Assembly (NCBI GenBank): GCA_020226215.1
Contig: CM035226.1
Span: forward strand, 91,846,895 to 91,910,894
Reading direction: 5' to 3'
Source of the DNA: Sindora glabra
Taxonomy: Eukaryota; Streptophyta; Magnoliopsida; Fabales; Fabaceae
DNA: 64,000 nucleotides
Part shown: positions 23,901 through 34,817 of the stretch, piece by piece
Layout of the letters: each line of letters starts with the position of its first letter
Position numbering within the stretch: position 1 is the stretch's first letter
Translations under genes and position numbers: made by a program
The notes under the pieces: generated by a model
The model's database searches: none
Told to the model about the DNA's origin: nothing
What the model saw: only the letters and a program-made list of their open reading frames with translations

Positions 23901-26900
23901 GTTTTTGGTGTGGGATAAAATAACGTTTGTTGCTTCATTGTGGCTTAGAGCCCATTTTTTTTTCCTTTTCAAGGGATAAGTTTAACTGATTTGCCAGGGG
24001 TTTGGGAGTCTGTTTTAGAACTTTGATTGATTCTCATCTATGTAACTTCTAGTCTTTAAGCTTTTCTGTCTTTTGTAGATGGCTCGTCCTCTTTATATGG
24101 AATTTTTTCTTCTACAATAATATTTTCTTTTTCTATCATAAAAAAATATATCTATTGACCTTCCTTGCGGAGTTAGTGGAGTTATTTTATCTCATTTGGC
24201 ATATATGTGTTTATCAATCAAGCCATCATTTTATCTTATATTTAAGATCCAATGAGGAGAAGAAGGCCAAGCAGCTGCAAAATTTATCTTATATCGAAGA
24301 TCCAAGTCCAACAGAAACCATCTTAGATCCACTTATTTGTGTCATTTTAATATTATTTTCAAGGATTGGAGAGATACACTTAGCTTGAAAGTGTCATAGC
24401 CTTACACTTAAAACATTGAAATCTCTGCTTCATAGCAATTGTTGAAATTTATGATATATGTTAGGGCTTGAACCCAACTTTGGCTATCCTTCCTTTGGTA
24501 TAATGAGTTTCCAATTTATGCTTTCTTTGGTTTGCTTCTAGTATTATTTAACAAGTAATTCCAGAGTTTTTGCAAAATTGACTGATGTAAAAAATATCAC
24601 TATCACTGCCATCTAAAGTGTTTCATCTTTCTTGATGACCTTGTACTTACCAAAATCTTGTTTTGACTGTCTTATTGACATCAATATCTTAAAATGGATT
24701 ATTTTCAGCTTGCCAACATACTATGGGGTGAGGAGACTGATGATCATATTGTGCCCTATCCAGAGGCAAGTGAAGATCTTCGCAACAAAAATGAATGGAA
24801 TAAAGAAGCTTCTGCTGCTAAGCTCAGTGAGCAAAAGAGACCAGCGGCCAAAATTGATATTCATGGAAGAAAGCTAGGAAGCAGTTCCAACCTAGAAAAT
24901 GATAGAGGACTATCTGCCTCAGGATTTGGCGCAAACTCGTGGCCCGAATTGTCTTTGTCCAATGCACCTAAAGCTGATCAGGGTTCCTTGGGTACTGATG
25001 CATCTAAAAATCTAACTAAAATTAGCAAACACATTTCATCAAGAGGTGGTAAAACTGCTAACTGCTGGAATTAAGTGTAGATGGCATGGGTGACTGTGTG
25101 TGTACAGACAATTTTCTGCCTGTTTCTTTTGTGTGTTCCACCATCTTCATAAGCAAAACAAGATAGTGCATTATGTGAAGATTTTCTTATAATTCATGAT
25201 TCTATGCATGTTTGACAGCTGCTCAGGATGCTGGGATTTTTCAAAATGCAAATGAAGGTAAAGACCAAGGTGATTTTGTTGACTATGGCTGGGCTAGCAC
25301 AGGGACTCTTGATGACCTTGATCGAATATTAAGGTAAAGTGGAAATATCACTATATACTGTATTATTATTAAAGAATCTGTTTTTCCCCCTGCAGTTTTA
25401 TGGACTCAAGAGTTTTCAAAAGTTATCATTTTATCTGAAATTTTTGTCAATAAGTGAATTTATATTTGTCTGTGTATACAAAGGGGAACCAAAGTTCTCT
25501 GTTCATACTTGATTAGCTACTCAGTGGCAGCGTGTCATGGTGACATGACAATATTTTCTTCGTAAAGAAAAGGAATGAAATGAGAAAACTTAAGAGAGAG
25601 AGAGAGAGATTGAAGGATACAAATGACTGTTCCTTTGGAGCATGACTTATGCCAAATTTTATGTTTCATATTAAAATAAAAATGGTGGAAAGATTGAAAA
25701 TAAAGAAAAGCTAGAGAGAGGCTTTAGAATGAGAAGATAGAAAACTAGAGAGAATGACATCTGTGTTTGTTTGTTTCCTGTTTTGTCCTTCATAGTGGAA
25801 CTAATTAATGTTGGAACCACTAAATATGAAGCATGTGAAAATGAAATGATGATTGTTTTACTCTCTTAGCTATTTGTCGTTCTGCTTAACTACTTGTACT
25901 TCACTTTCTGTATTTTTTTAAGCTCTTTTTTTTTTCAATTTTTTATGCACGCACATCACATGTTACCTTTCTTGTTTGATGCATGCATTGTCTTAGTATA
26001 ATTCTAATTACAAATCCCTTGAACATGTATTTGATTCTATATTCCCCATCCAGAACTTTACATAATGGGTGGGAGAGATGAAATGTGGTTGTATATGACG
26101 AGTAGATTATAGATACATTCTTGCATTAAACTCAATTTACTGGGATAGGATTTGGCTGTTGTTATTGATTATCTTGATCCAAGAAGTATGTACAGGATAC
26201 GAAACATAATATAGACAACAAGGTGATGGGATAATTAGAAAAGTACAAGACACTATACGGCACATATATGTATGTGATATATATATACATTTTATAATAT
26301 GCAAAAAGTAAAACATGCATAGTTAAAGATAGTAAAAAAACATAACAAAGAAAGTAGAGGAAAAAAGCGCAAAGCAATGAGAGAGGAAAAAATGAAGAAA
26401 ATTGATGGGAGAAAAAGCCTCAAATATTGAAAGTAGTAAAGCCATTTTGTTTGTGTCCCAGTCAAGTAAATGATTTTTTTTTTCTTTATCAAATGGAAGC
26501 ATATTGAATACATTTTGTGGGTAATTGGAGGAATGTGTAGGACTCGTGGACAACTGCCATGTCTGTGCATTTTTAGATATTGAATTCTTCAGAAATGAAA
26601 CAAGACTTCAATATGCCAGTTTCTGTACGTATAGTAATTCAAATTTTCATTAAATAGTGCACGTAATGGATAACATTGATAGAAGAACCAATACTTCTGA
26701 TTAATAGTGAATTTAAATCAACCTACATCTCTCCTTATAACTACCAGTTCAGTATTTTGTGTTTTAATATGGTATCCTGTCTGACTCAATATTCTCACAA
26801 GTGATGATCTTGCAGTAATGATGACCCTATTTTTGGCCATGTAAATCTTGATGATGCTGATGGGCTGTGGCCTTCTTCTAAAGAAGTCAGTAACAATTCG

Positions 26901-29900
26901 TCGCACTTAACCTTGGCTACAGCAAACCCAGCAGGTGCTTTAAGGAACAGATTTGAGCCTTCAGAAATTAAAGCGGAATATGTTACACGTGATGATCAAT
27001 CATTTTCTAACACCTACAAGAGGCCTGGTGATCCTGCATCTGCTACTATACAAAATGCACATACAGTACCAGTTGATGAAGCATATGCTGGAGCTGGACG
27101 TAAGGCTACTGGAAAGGAGCAGCAGGTATGTTTTTTTAAATTTCAGCGTGATTTGTCTCAACATTATTGGGGGCTGTACTTATGTAGTTGAACAGGAAAT
27201 TAGTCATTTCATTTTGACAAATCAAGATATGATAGGGAGGACCACTTCTTTGACCTCTAATTAAGCTGCAGAAAATGTCAGAATGGAAACAATTATAGTA
27301 TCTTGTATATTGTTACCGAAATATGCTTCTGTTTGAATTTTTTTTCCCCTTGATTCTTCTTATGTAACTGATGAACCCAATTAATGTTCGCTAAGGTACA
27401 GTTTTGATCTGAGTTATTCAACTCTATCCAAATTGAGATTCCTTTTCATAGGAGCTTCCTAATAATTTAAATGAGAAAATAAATAAGCAAAAAATGTTAA
27501 AAAAAATTCTTCAATTTTAAAGTGGTAGGATTTTACGCCACCAACTTTAAAAACTTAAAGTCCAAAACTATACAAAATCTTAGAATTAAAACCCATCATC
27601 CTTTTGATTAGCCATTTTATTTAAGTGCCTTTTTCATGAACTTTTAAATAAAGATCACAATATTATTATATGTTTATTTATTGCATAATTTTTTACGCAT
27701 AATTTCAATTTTATTTTCGTGTATTTAAGTAAAATTTTATATATATATATAATTTTTGTTGATTATATAATGTAGAAATCAGGTACAAAAAGATAAGGTG
27801 ATAAACTAAAACGCAATGATATTGTGATTCTTGGCAAAAAGTTCATAAAAGAAATCAGGTAATTAAATAAAATGGTTAATTAAGTGGCTGATAGGTGTTG
27901 ATTTCAAGTCTTTGCATAGGTTAAGGATGTAGTTCCTAGTTACCAAAGTTTGTGGTGGTAAAATTCAATCACCCTATAGTTGAAAGGTGTTTACACATTT
28001 TTCCCAAAAAATAATTTGCTGCCGGGATAAGAGGTCTTTGTATCATTGATTTATGTGTCATCACCATCGTCCAATATTACGTTCTTAATGTTATATCTAT
28101 GGGGATTTTGTCAGTTTTTCACTGTTTTGAATTTCTTTTCTTTACGTTTCCATATCTACATAATGATAAGTACTATAGAATGGGGCCAAATAGTTAGAAA
28201 AGAAATATGCAGTAGATATTGAAATTTAGATCCATTTGTAACTAATTAATTGGTATCGTACATATATCTTGATCTGAACTCCTTCCCATAGATACTTGTA
28301 TGTCACCACCTGCTTTGGACAGCTAAGGTGATCCTTGAGGCGGAGGGTTTTGTTAGGACTATGGCATTGGATAGGATCAACCCAAATGATTTTACAGGCA
28401 TGTAGCCAGCATAAGGCTTCATCTCCTGATATTTTGTGTTATGTGCTTTTTTAGTTTTGGAGATTACCGGGGACTAGTTCCTTGAAATAGAGATTACTTG
28501 GCAAATTTATAATAGGCTTTTTAGCAGCTCTAGGAAGCCCTGAATCTTTTAGTTTACATTTTTGGTTTTGGTATTGTTGAACTTGTTTATCTTCAGTATG
28601 ATTCACTCAGAATTCTGCTGAACTATTCTTCTGTCTAGCTATGTCTGTCGTATGATCAGATATGCATGGATGTAGTCCAAACAATGTCCTAAATATGTGC
28701 AAGTGCTTCAGTCAGAAAATTTATATTCCTCTATTTACATTTCAAAATCAGCGAAGTATCTAATTTTTCTGTCATTCTATATATGTTCAGTCTCTGGGGC
28801 AAAAGAATATGTTGAAAGCTCGCAAAAAAACATATGGAAAACAAGACGGAAAGGTGTTGGAAGATTTTTATGGCAATTGGTCTCCCTTAATAGACCAGCC
28901 CACACAAGTTGAGAATCAAGTGGCTCCTTCTATCATACAGCCTTCTCCATCTTCAGTTCTTGCACAACAGAGGCAGATTGAAGGAACTGAGTCATTATAT
29001 CAAAACATTAATAATTCATACGTGGCATCTCCTGTGTATGGGAATCTTACAAGTACATATGCTGCTATGCCAATTCAATCACAGGTTCAGTCACAAGATG
29101 TTAGGCATCACTCTCTGCTTCCTGGGTATGAAGTGTCACCTAGTGTGGTGAACCCTGTGAAGTCTGTGGATTTGGTCAAGCCTCCGACCATGACTCCTCA
29201 GGAAAAAATTGAAAAATTAAGGAGGCGACAGCAAATGCAGGCCATGATTGCTATTCAGAAACAACGACAACAATTGGGCCAACAGGTTCCGTGCTCTAAT
29301 AAATCCATCACTCAAAAATATCCTGTAGAAATTCAAAGCCATCTCTGTGATGGAGATGATCCTGAAATTGAAGATCCTAGCATCCTTCCTGCTCTAGATC
29401 GTCCTATTGAGCGAGATGGTTCCAATACAATCTCTCTGGCAGTTAATGGCAATTTCGTGGAAGACGCAATACTGTACAAGCTCCAGGATGTTATATGCAA
29501 GGTATGGTTGACTTGCTGCTGAGTACTGAAGTATGCTCGGTAATATAATTATTTCCTTGTATTCTAATCTGGACATATATACGATCCTGAGACAAACTTC
29601 TTCTACAGATGGACATCAAAATGAGGCTCTGTGTCCGAGATAGCTTGCTCCGCTTGGCACAAAGTGCAATGCAAAGGCATCACAGTTGTGACAAAAGCAG
29701 TACAGACAAAACTAACAGAGAAAAATTTGATGTCATAGCAAGAGAAGATGGCTATTCTCAAAACAGGTGAGTAAGGCTACTGCTGCATACAGCAGATAAA
29801 TGTACCAAGATATGTGGATCTTTTGTTTGCCTAAATTTCCATCAAATGTCAAGCACTTATGATTACGAGTACTTCATAATCTTTTCTATGTCACATGACA

Positions 29901-30831
29901 ACACTACAAGCAGAAAAAAGTGGATACAAATACGGTTGCATGTCTTCCAACCTAGCTTTACGAGATAATTTCTAGTGCTTGTGTCTACAATTTCTATGTA
30001 TGTGTGTGTTTTTCCTATGTAGTTTCCTATTAGCTACTTAGCCTTAGAATTTGTTTGAACGTTGTTATTGACTCCAAATCGTGCATCAGTCATATAATAG
30101 CTAATTAGCACTGCCAAGTAAAATGCTAATCTGAGCATAACAAAATGAAAAATACTATCATTGCAACCTGTCTTTGCTGGGATTTCTCTAAGAATCCTTT
30201 CTTAACTTCAATATCCTTATATCTCCATTACTTGCATTTTTTTTTTATTTTGGGTTATAATGACAACATGAAGATTTGAACCTAAGGCCACCTGCAAAAT
30301 ACCCAAGTCCTTCACCAATACACCACAAATAGTGGCTTATTAGAAAGATATTTATCTTGCATTAAACAATGTTCAATGAATTTGTTGGTTATGTATATCA
30401 TTTTAATCACCTCTTTGGAGGTTCTAACCATTTTCCTGTACAAACCATGTTGGCACCACAGATATGCCAGGATGTTTGGTGTTGAAACTGAGACAAATCC
30501 CATTGATCGAACTGTGGCTCATTTGCTCTTCCATGGGCCGTCAGATTTGACAGGAGATCTTGCTGACAAACTGGACTCACCTATTTCTGCTAGGATGCAA
30601 TCCACAAGCAAAATGGCTAACCTGGCCAACTTAAGCGCGGGGTGTTTGCCAGAGGAGGATGCGAAAAGTAATCAACAATGTTCTCGCCAAGTATTCAAGA
30701 ATCCTTGCTCAATGTTTGAGGCACAGACTATGTACCAGTTTAAAATCAATCCTTGTGTTGATACATCTAAGAATGCATCTAACAATGGGCCTGCAGATGT
30801 TGGAGCTCAGGTGCTTGAAGCCTCTCACTGA
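20910..30831 (+). CDS. LNK2: LNK2, night light-inducible and clock-regulated protein
   Basis: LNK proteins are plant-specific transcriptional co-activators that bind the MYB factors RVE8/RVE4 and drive evening-phased clock genes. I place this gene as LNK2 by its MFDWNDEELANILWGEE start and the order of blocks that follow. Coding exons are 20910-20933, 24709-25048, 25219-25333, 26816-27125, 28791-29501, 29609-29766 and 30462-30831; all introns are GT-AG and the phases agree, giving 675 aa, about the usual LNK2 length. Visible blocks: QGDFVDYGWAS near residues 140-150, DFYGNW at 288-293, a basic coil starting MTPQEKIEKLRRRQQ at 397, DGDDPEIEDPS in exon 5, and a conserved tail with ETNPIDRTVAHLLFHGP near 563-579. 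The donor of exon 2 (GTAAAA at 25049) was chosen because reading past it meets TAA at 25072. Intron 1 is 3.8 kb and carries a LINE remnant. Confidence 0.9.
23500..24150 (+). mobile_element. L1-type LINE 3' remnant in LNK2 intron 1
   Basis: A 103-codon frame (23563-23874) matches the zinc-binding domain (zf-RVT) found at the C-terminus of plant L1-type reverse transcriptase proteins: VNINDMFQVRKPHVALSP, then CLLC, then the SHLFLHYEVAWQLW block, ending in LAVLWCIWLEWNA. The typical C-x2-C then H-x3-C/H pattern is visible, with tyrosine where cysteine is usual in the last pair. A stop follows where the family continues (ERNARIF). The region ends near an A-rich stretch at 24140-24150. The upstream reverse transcriptase is absent, so this is a 5'-truncated, dead copy in the same orientation as LNK2. 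Confidence 0.8.
25596..25612 (+). repeat. (GA)n microsatellite in LNK2 intron 3
   Basis: A short run of about eight AG dinucleotides. The A/G-rich stretch continues to about 25740 with several further GAGAG words. Confidence 0.7.
27487..28005. mobile_element. ~520 bp inverted-repeat element, copy B, in LNK2 intron 4
   Basis: It has the same arm layout as the copies at 19472-20003 and 32447-32970: left CTTCAATTTTAAAGTGGTAGG then ATTTTACGCCACCAACTTT; right AAAATTCAATCACC then TATAGTTGAAAGG. The internal ATGAACTTTTAAATAAAGATC and AAAAAGTTCATAAAAG also pair. It sits wholly inside intron 4 and breaks no splice site. Roughly 15-25 percent divergence between copies, by eye. Confidence 0.65.
30225..30345 (-). 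mobile_element. tRNA-derived SINE in LNK2 intron 6
   Basis: On the minus strand there is an A-box-like GTGGTGTATTGGTGAAGG (plus 30313-30330), then AGGTTCAAATC as B box (plus 30273-30283) at suitable spacing, and then an A-rich 3' end: the plus strand carries a T-run with ATTTTGGG at 30237-30254. Box A, box B and an A tail in this order are the hallmarks of a polymerase III SINE. Orientation is opposite to LNK2. I could not read a clear target duplication. Confidence 0.6.
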
Positions 30832-31346
30832 AGAAAGAGGTTCTCCAGAAATCTGAGGGTAATTCCTTCCTTTATTACTTCTATGTTTGTGTTTGTGCTT
30901 TCCACATATAACTGTCTGTAGAAGGATTTACTGGTAATGCAAAGGTTTTTCTTTGCTGTCAGCCGTTTGAATCTATTCAAGTGCAAGTGCTGAAGACCAT
31001 CTTGAATCCGAAGCACCATTTTCGTGCACGCACGCTTTAATAATATCTATCTTTCTGCCTTTTAGAACATGACTAGTGTGTATCAGAAATCCGATGCCCC
31101 GGAGGTGGTGACTGCTGAGCCAGGTGATTTGATCACAGCTTCAACAGATGCGTGGAATGGCAAAACTACACTAATTGTCATACTAATCAAGTCTTGGCCT
31201 GACTGATGTGGACCAAGTTTAAAAGTTGGTGTGGCTTTTTTATTTTTTACAATGGATTGAGGCTTAATAATAGTTTGTGATTCTGTTTAGCATTCTTAAG
31301 CATTCACTTATGTTCTTGGTTTTGGCCAAAAATCAAGTCGAATAAA
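30832..31346 (+). other. LNK2 3' UTR with a probable intron and AATAAA signal
   Basis: After the stop, a probable 3' UTR intron runs from GTAATT at 30859 to the acceptor in GCCTTTTAG ending 31065. The following exon has no long frame. AATAAA at 31341-31346 is a good candidate polyadenylation signal. An intron after the stop codon can make a transcript a target of nonsense-mediated decay, so it is worth checking in RNA data. Confidence 0.5.
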
Positions 31347-31876
31347 GACCCATGTTTCTTCATCTTGATAACTTGAAATATTTGGTTCAGACTTGAATGT
31401 TCTCTTGATACGGGATCAGAGTTTATCTGGATGGTGAATTAGTTTGAGTGAATTCTACCTCTAAAGAGCCATTTTTCACAGTTTAACTACACCTTAATAA
31501 AATTTGAAACAAATATATATATATATATAATGGTGCGTTTGGTGTATATTATAAGCTTACGGCCTTCTAATAGTTGCATCGATATTTGCCGAGTCAAATC
31601 ACCAAATTTGAGTGAGATAATTTTTCATATTAATTCTGAGTGCTGATTTGCATATATCATTAGAAACAGTCTTTGTTTGATTATGTTCATTTCATTCTAA
31701 CAATTAGTTATTAGTTGAGTGGTGTTATATATACAATTAAAACGGTTCATATCTCACCATGTGAATAGAGAAGTGGGCCCCCCACAATTAAATGTGGCGC
31801 CACCCTCTTTGTCGTTGAAACTAAACGAGCTAAATGGTTTTACACAACTGTGAGTCTTTCTTATGTAATATGAGGT
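31347..31876. other. LNK2-NRPE5 intergenic DNA, part 1
   Basis: No gene. It contains a (TA)n run of about nine units at 31513-31529, and a GC-richer patch near 31775-31810 (GGGCCCCCCAC, GGCGCCACC). That patch is unlike its AT-rich neighbours but has no recognisable function. Confidence 0.5.
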
Positions 31877-32223
31877 TAAGGACTGTTTGTTTTCTATTTG
31901 TAAAAATAATTTTTTATTTTTTTATTTTTAAAAATAAGAAAACTTGTTTGGTAATCTATTTTCAAAATTTATTTTTAAAAACAGTTTTGTAAATGTGTAA
32001 TTTAAAATAAAAAATAGAAACAACTTTTAATTATTTTTTGAATTTATTTTCTTGTTTTGAACATTAATTTTGTAATTAAATGAAATATTTTCTTATTTAC
32101 AATATTAATCACTTTCTAATCTTCGTTTTCTTTTAATCCAAAAATAGTTTTGAAGAACAAGAGAACAATTTTTAAAAATAGTTTTTGAGAATAGTTTTTA
32201 AAAATACAAATATAAAAATACCC
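31877..32223. mobile_element. Short A/T MITE, relative of 54147-54437
   Basis: The segment shares order and words with 54147-54437: TTGGTAATCTATTTTCAAAA, TTATTTTTAAAAA, AATTAAATGAAATATTTTCTTATTTAC and a run of TTTTTAAAAATA words near the end. Ends are weakly inverted (GTTTGTTTTCTATTTGTAAA against TTTTTAAAAATACAAATA). No coding capacity. The second copy is inserted in another MITE. Confidence 0.5.
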
Positions 32224-32446
32224 TAAGTTTCTGTTATTTAACATGAGGGTCTTCGAAGTCATAGTATAGCAATCCTCATGAAATTGAGGCTATCACTAAT
32301 TAATTGATCCTCAAATGTTAATTTATTGCATACAATCTATAGCTTATTGACTTTTAATTAATTGATTATTAAGTTCGGTGAAAAATATCTTCCATAAAAA
32401 TATAATAATAACTTATAAGAAGGTAAAAACTAGTTAATATATTTAA

Positions 32447-32970
32447 TAGAAAAAATGTAAAATACCCCTTCCAAATTTAAGATAATTGAATTTTACCCCT
32501 AAAAACTTGAAAATCACCTTCTTAAAATATATAAAACTTGAAATTAACATTCACTATCAACTTATTTTATCATTTTATCAAATTATATAATTTTTTTAAT
32601 AATATTTTCAAATAAAATCATAATAATATAGTATTTTAGTTTATCTTATTATTTTTTCACAAATAATTTTTATGTTATATAATTAATAAGAATTAAATTA
32701 TATATATAATTTTAATTAAATAATAAAAAATGAGTTGCAAAATTATATATGAAAAAATGACAAAGTAAACTAATATACTATAATATTGTGATTGTTATTA
32801 AAAAGTTCATGAAAAAATTATATAATTTAATAAAATAGTTAATTAAGCAAACGATGAGTATTAAATCTAAGTTTTGTAAAATTTAAAGGGATAATTTTCA
32901 AGTTTCTAAAGTAGAAGAGGGTAAAATCTAACTATTCTAAAGTTGAAAGGGCTATTTTGCATTCTTTACT
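32447..32970. mobile_element. ~520 bp inverted-repeat element, copy C
   Basis: It is the third member of the family at 19472-20003 and 27487-28005. Left: AAATGTAAAATACCCC, then TAATTGAATTTTACCCC; right: GGGTAAAATCTAACTATTC, then GGGCTATTTTGCATTC. The inner part has AAAAAGTTCATGAAAAAATTATA in the same place as copy B. Arms are about 130 bases. It is in the intergenic space between LNK2 and NRPE5. Confidence 0.7.
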
Positions 32971-33704
32971 ATATAATATTATATGTACTAAGTTTGGTGG
33001 AATATATTTTTTGCTTTTTCAAACAAGTTTTTTTTTTTTTTGCATTATCGTTATAAGAATCATTTTTTCTAATAATAAGATATAGAGACATATGATATCT
33101 TTATATATATAAAAAAATGAATTTTTCTTACAAAAATTATCTTTTAAAAAATAAACTAAGCCTTAAGCTCCATTTGTATCAACAAAAAAAATATTTTTTT
33201 ACAAAATTTAGTGATAAAATATTAAAATAAAAGAATGTGATTTACTTATTTAATGTTAAATATGAAAATTTTATTCCTATTACTATGAATCTAGTTATCA
33301 TTTTTTTTTTTAGTTCTAAGCACAGGTATATACATATAAAAAATATTTTTTACAAAAAATCTTTTTCGCCAAAACAGGATCCGATCATCTTCTCCAAGTG
33401 CCGCAATATTTTGAAGGATTAGTCACCTAGTGTGAGGCTAAAAAACAAGATACCTTTGAAACGTGCTTATAGACTAATGCTTCACCATACCCCAGTGATT
33501 TAAATGTAAATTGCGGACAATCGCATTAAAAAAAAAAAAAAGGATGGGGGCACAGCCGAGAAACCAGGTTCTCAAGGCAGGTGCGACGAAATGCCAAAAC
33601 TGCATTTTCGCTCTTGAAAAAGTATTTTTTGGCCTCCAAATTTTCATGGACTCCGTAGTACTGCATATGCATCTTCTTGGTTAATATTATCTACGGTGAC
33701 TTAG
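32971..33704. other. LNK2-NRPE5 intergenic DNA, part 2
   Basis: No gene. T- and A-runs near 33028-33041 and 33526-33540 interrupt AT-rich DNA. The stretch 33370-33640 is clearly richer in G+C than its surroundings, but its frames are short and I recognise nothing in it. The frame 33237-33422 is not a convincing gene. Confidence 0.4.
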
Positions 33705-34399
33705 GCGTGCTTGGTATAACAATAAAAATTAAGTTATTATTGCAATAAAATTATATATAATTTATTTTTTCAACATTAGTTAATAATTGATTTTACATAA
33801 TCTAATTTTATTTGGATAATGTATAAAATAATCATCTTTTAGTATCAAATTGTTAAAATGGAGAATAAAATATACATAATTATATCCAAATCACTAATTT
33901 TCTAATTATTTTGATATTATTATTTATTATTTATAAAATAAAATATACATATAACATATTATTTAATACAGATAAAAATTTTAATTTTTATAATTAAAAT
34001 AAAATATATATTATTTTAATATTTGCTAATTTAAATAATTATAGATAATTAAATTATAAAATCTTAAAAGTCATTTATAAATTTAAAATAAAGAAACAAG
34101 GTTATTATAAATATTAACTAAATTTAAGTATCATACAATTAGAACAACGGTAATAAAGACAAAAGAATTAAAAAAAAATAAGATTAGTATAAATATAAAT
34201 TTTTAAATTTCTCTTTTTATAATCATAATTGAAAAATAAACTATTCTACGTAGCTCATATTCTCATAATCATTACTTATAATTAATTGATTGTCGAAAAC
34301 TTTCAAAAATACAACTACATATTTTTTACAAAATAATAATTAATTATTTGACTTATAATTATTAATCATAATTTCTTATCAGTCCAATCCAAGCATCAC
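33705..34399. mobile_element. TIR element, ~695 bp, non-coding
   Basis: The left end GTGCTTGGTATAACAATAA, then AAGTTATTATTGCAAT, pairs with the right end, which read on the minus strand is GTGATGCTTGGATTGGACTG then AAATTATGATTAATAATTATAAG. The match is imperfect but ordered over about 50 bases. The centre is almost pure A/T. This is the form of a hAT- or PIF-like MITE; the target duplication is not clear. Confidence 0.5.
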
Positions 34400-34817
34400 T
34401 CCCTCATCCTTTTTATCTATTCTTATACAAAGATCTTTTATTCTTTCTCATTTGTCATTTTACAAAACGAAAATTGTATTTATTAATTTTATCGATATAA
34501 TCTTAATAAATGTGCTATTGATTGACATATTAATTGACTTAAATAAAAGGTAATTCAGTATATTGAAGTTGTTTTCAATATTTCAGCTAAAGATTCGTGC
34601 TGGAAAACAATATTTTAGAACACCTATAATTCTAAATAAAACATTTTTCTTGATCTATGTAAAAACATTTCTACGGGCATTAGCAGGCCAGAAAAAATGA
34701 AAGTAAAACCATACAGAAACAACCCTCAATAGTGATAACATCTAAAGAGACCGTATGAAATGATATAATCTTGGACTGCAACCTGTTGCAAATGGAAGCA
34801 AAATGCAGGAAAAAGTA
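34400..34817 (-). other. Probable NRPE5 3' UTR and flank
   Basis: Downstream of the NRPE5 stop on the minus strand. The first 150-250 bases are less AT-rich and probably transcribed. A minus-strand AATAAA lies at 34481-34486 (TTTATT on plus) as one candidate poly(A) signal; I cannot choose between sites by eye. Confidence 0.35.

Noticed and set aside
26162..26570. Overlapping minus-strand frames in LNK2 intron 3
   Set aside because: Hydrophobic, homopolymer-rich translations from T-rich DNA; no motif.
28290..28410. Coding-like, less AT-rich patch in LNK2 intron 4 (translation VILEAEGFVRTMALDRINPN)
   Set aside because: The frame is short and ends soon; I do not recognise it and the exons on both sides join in phase without it.
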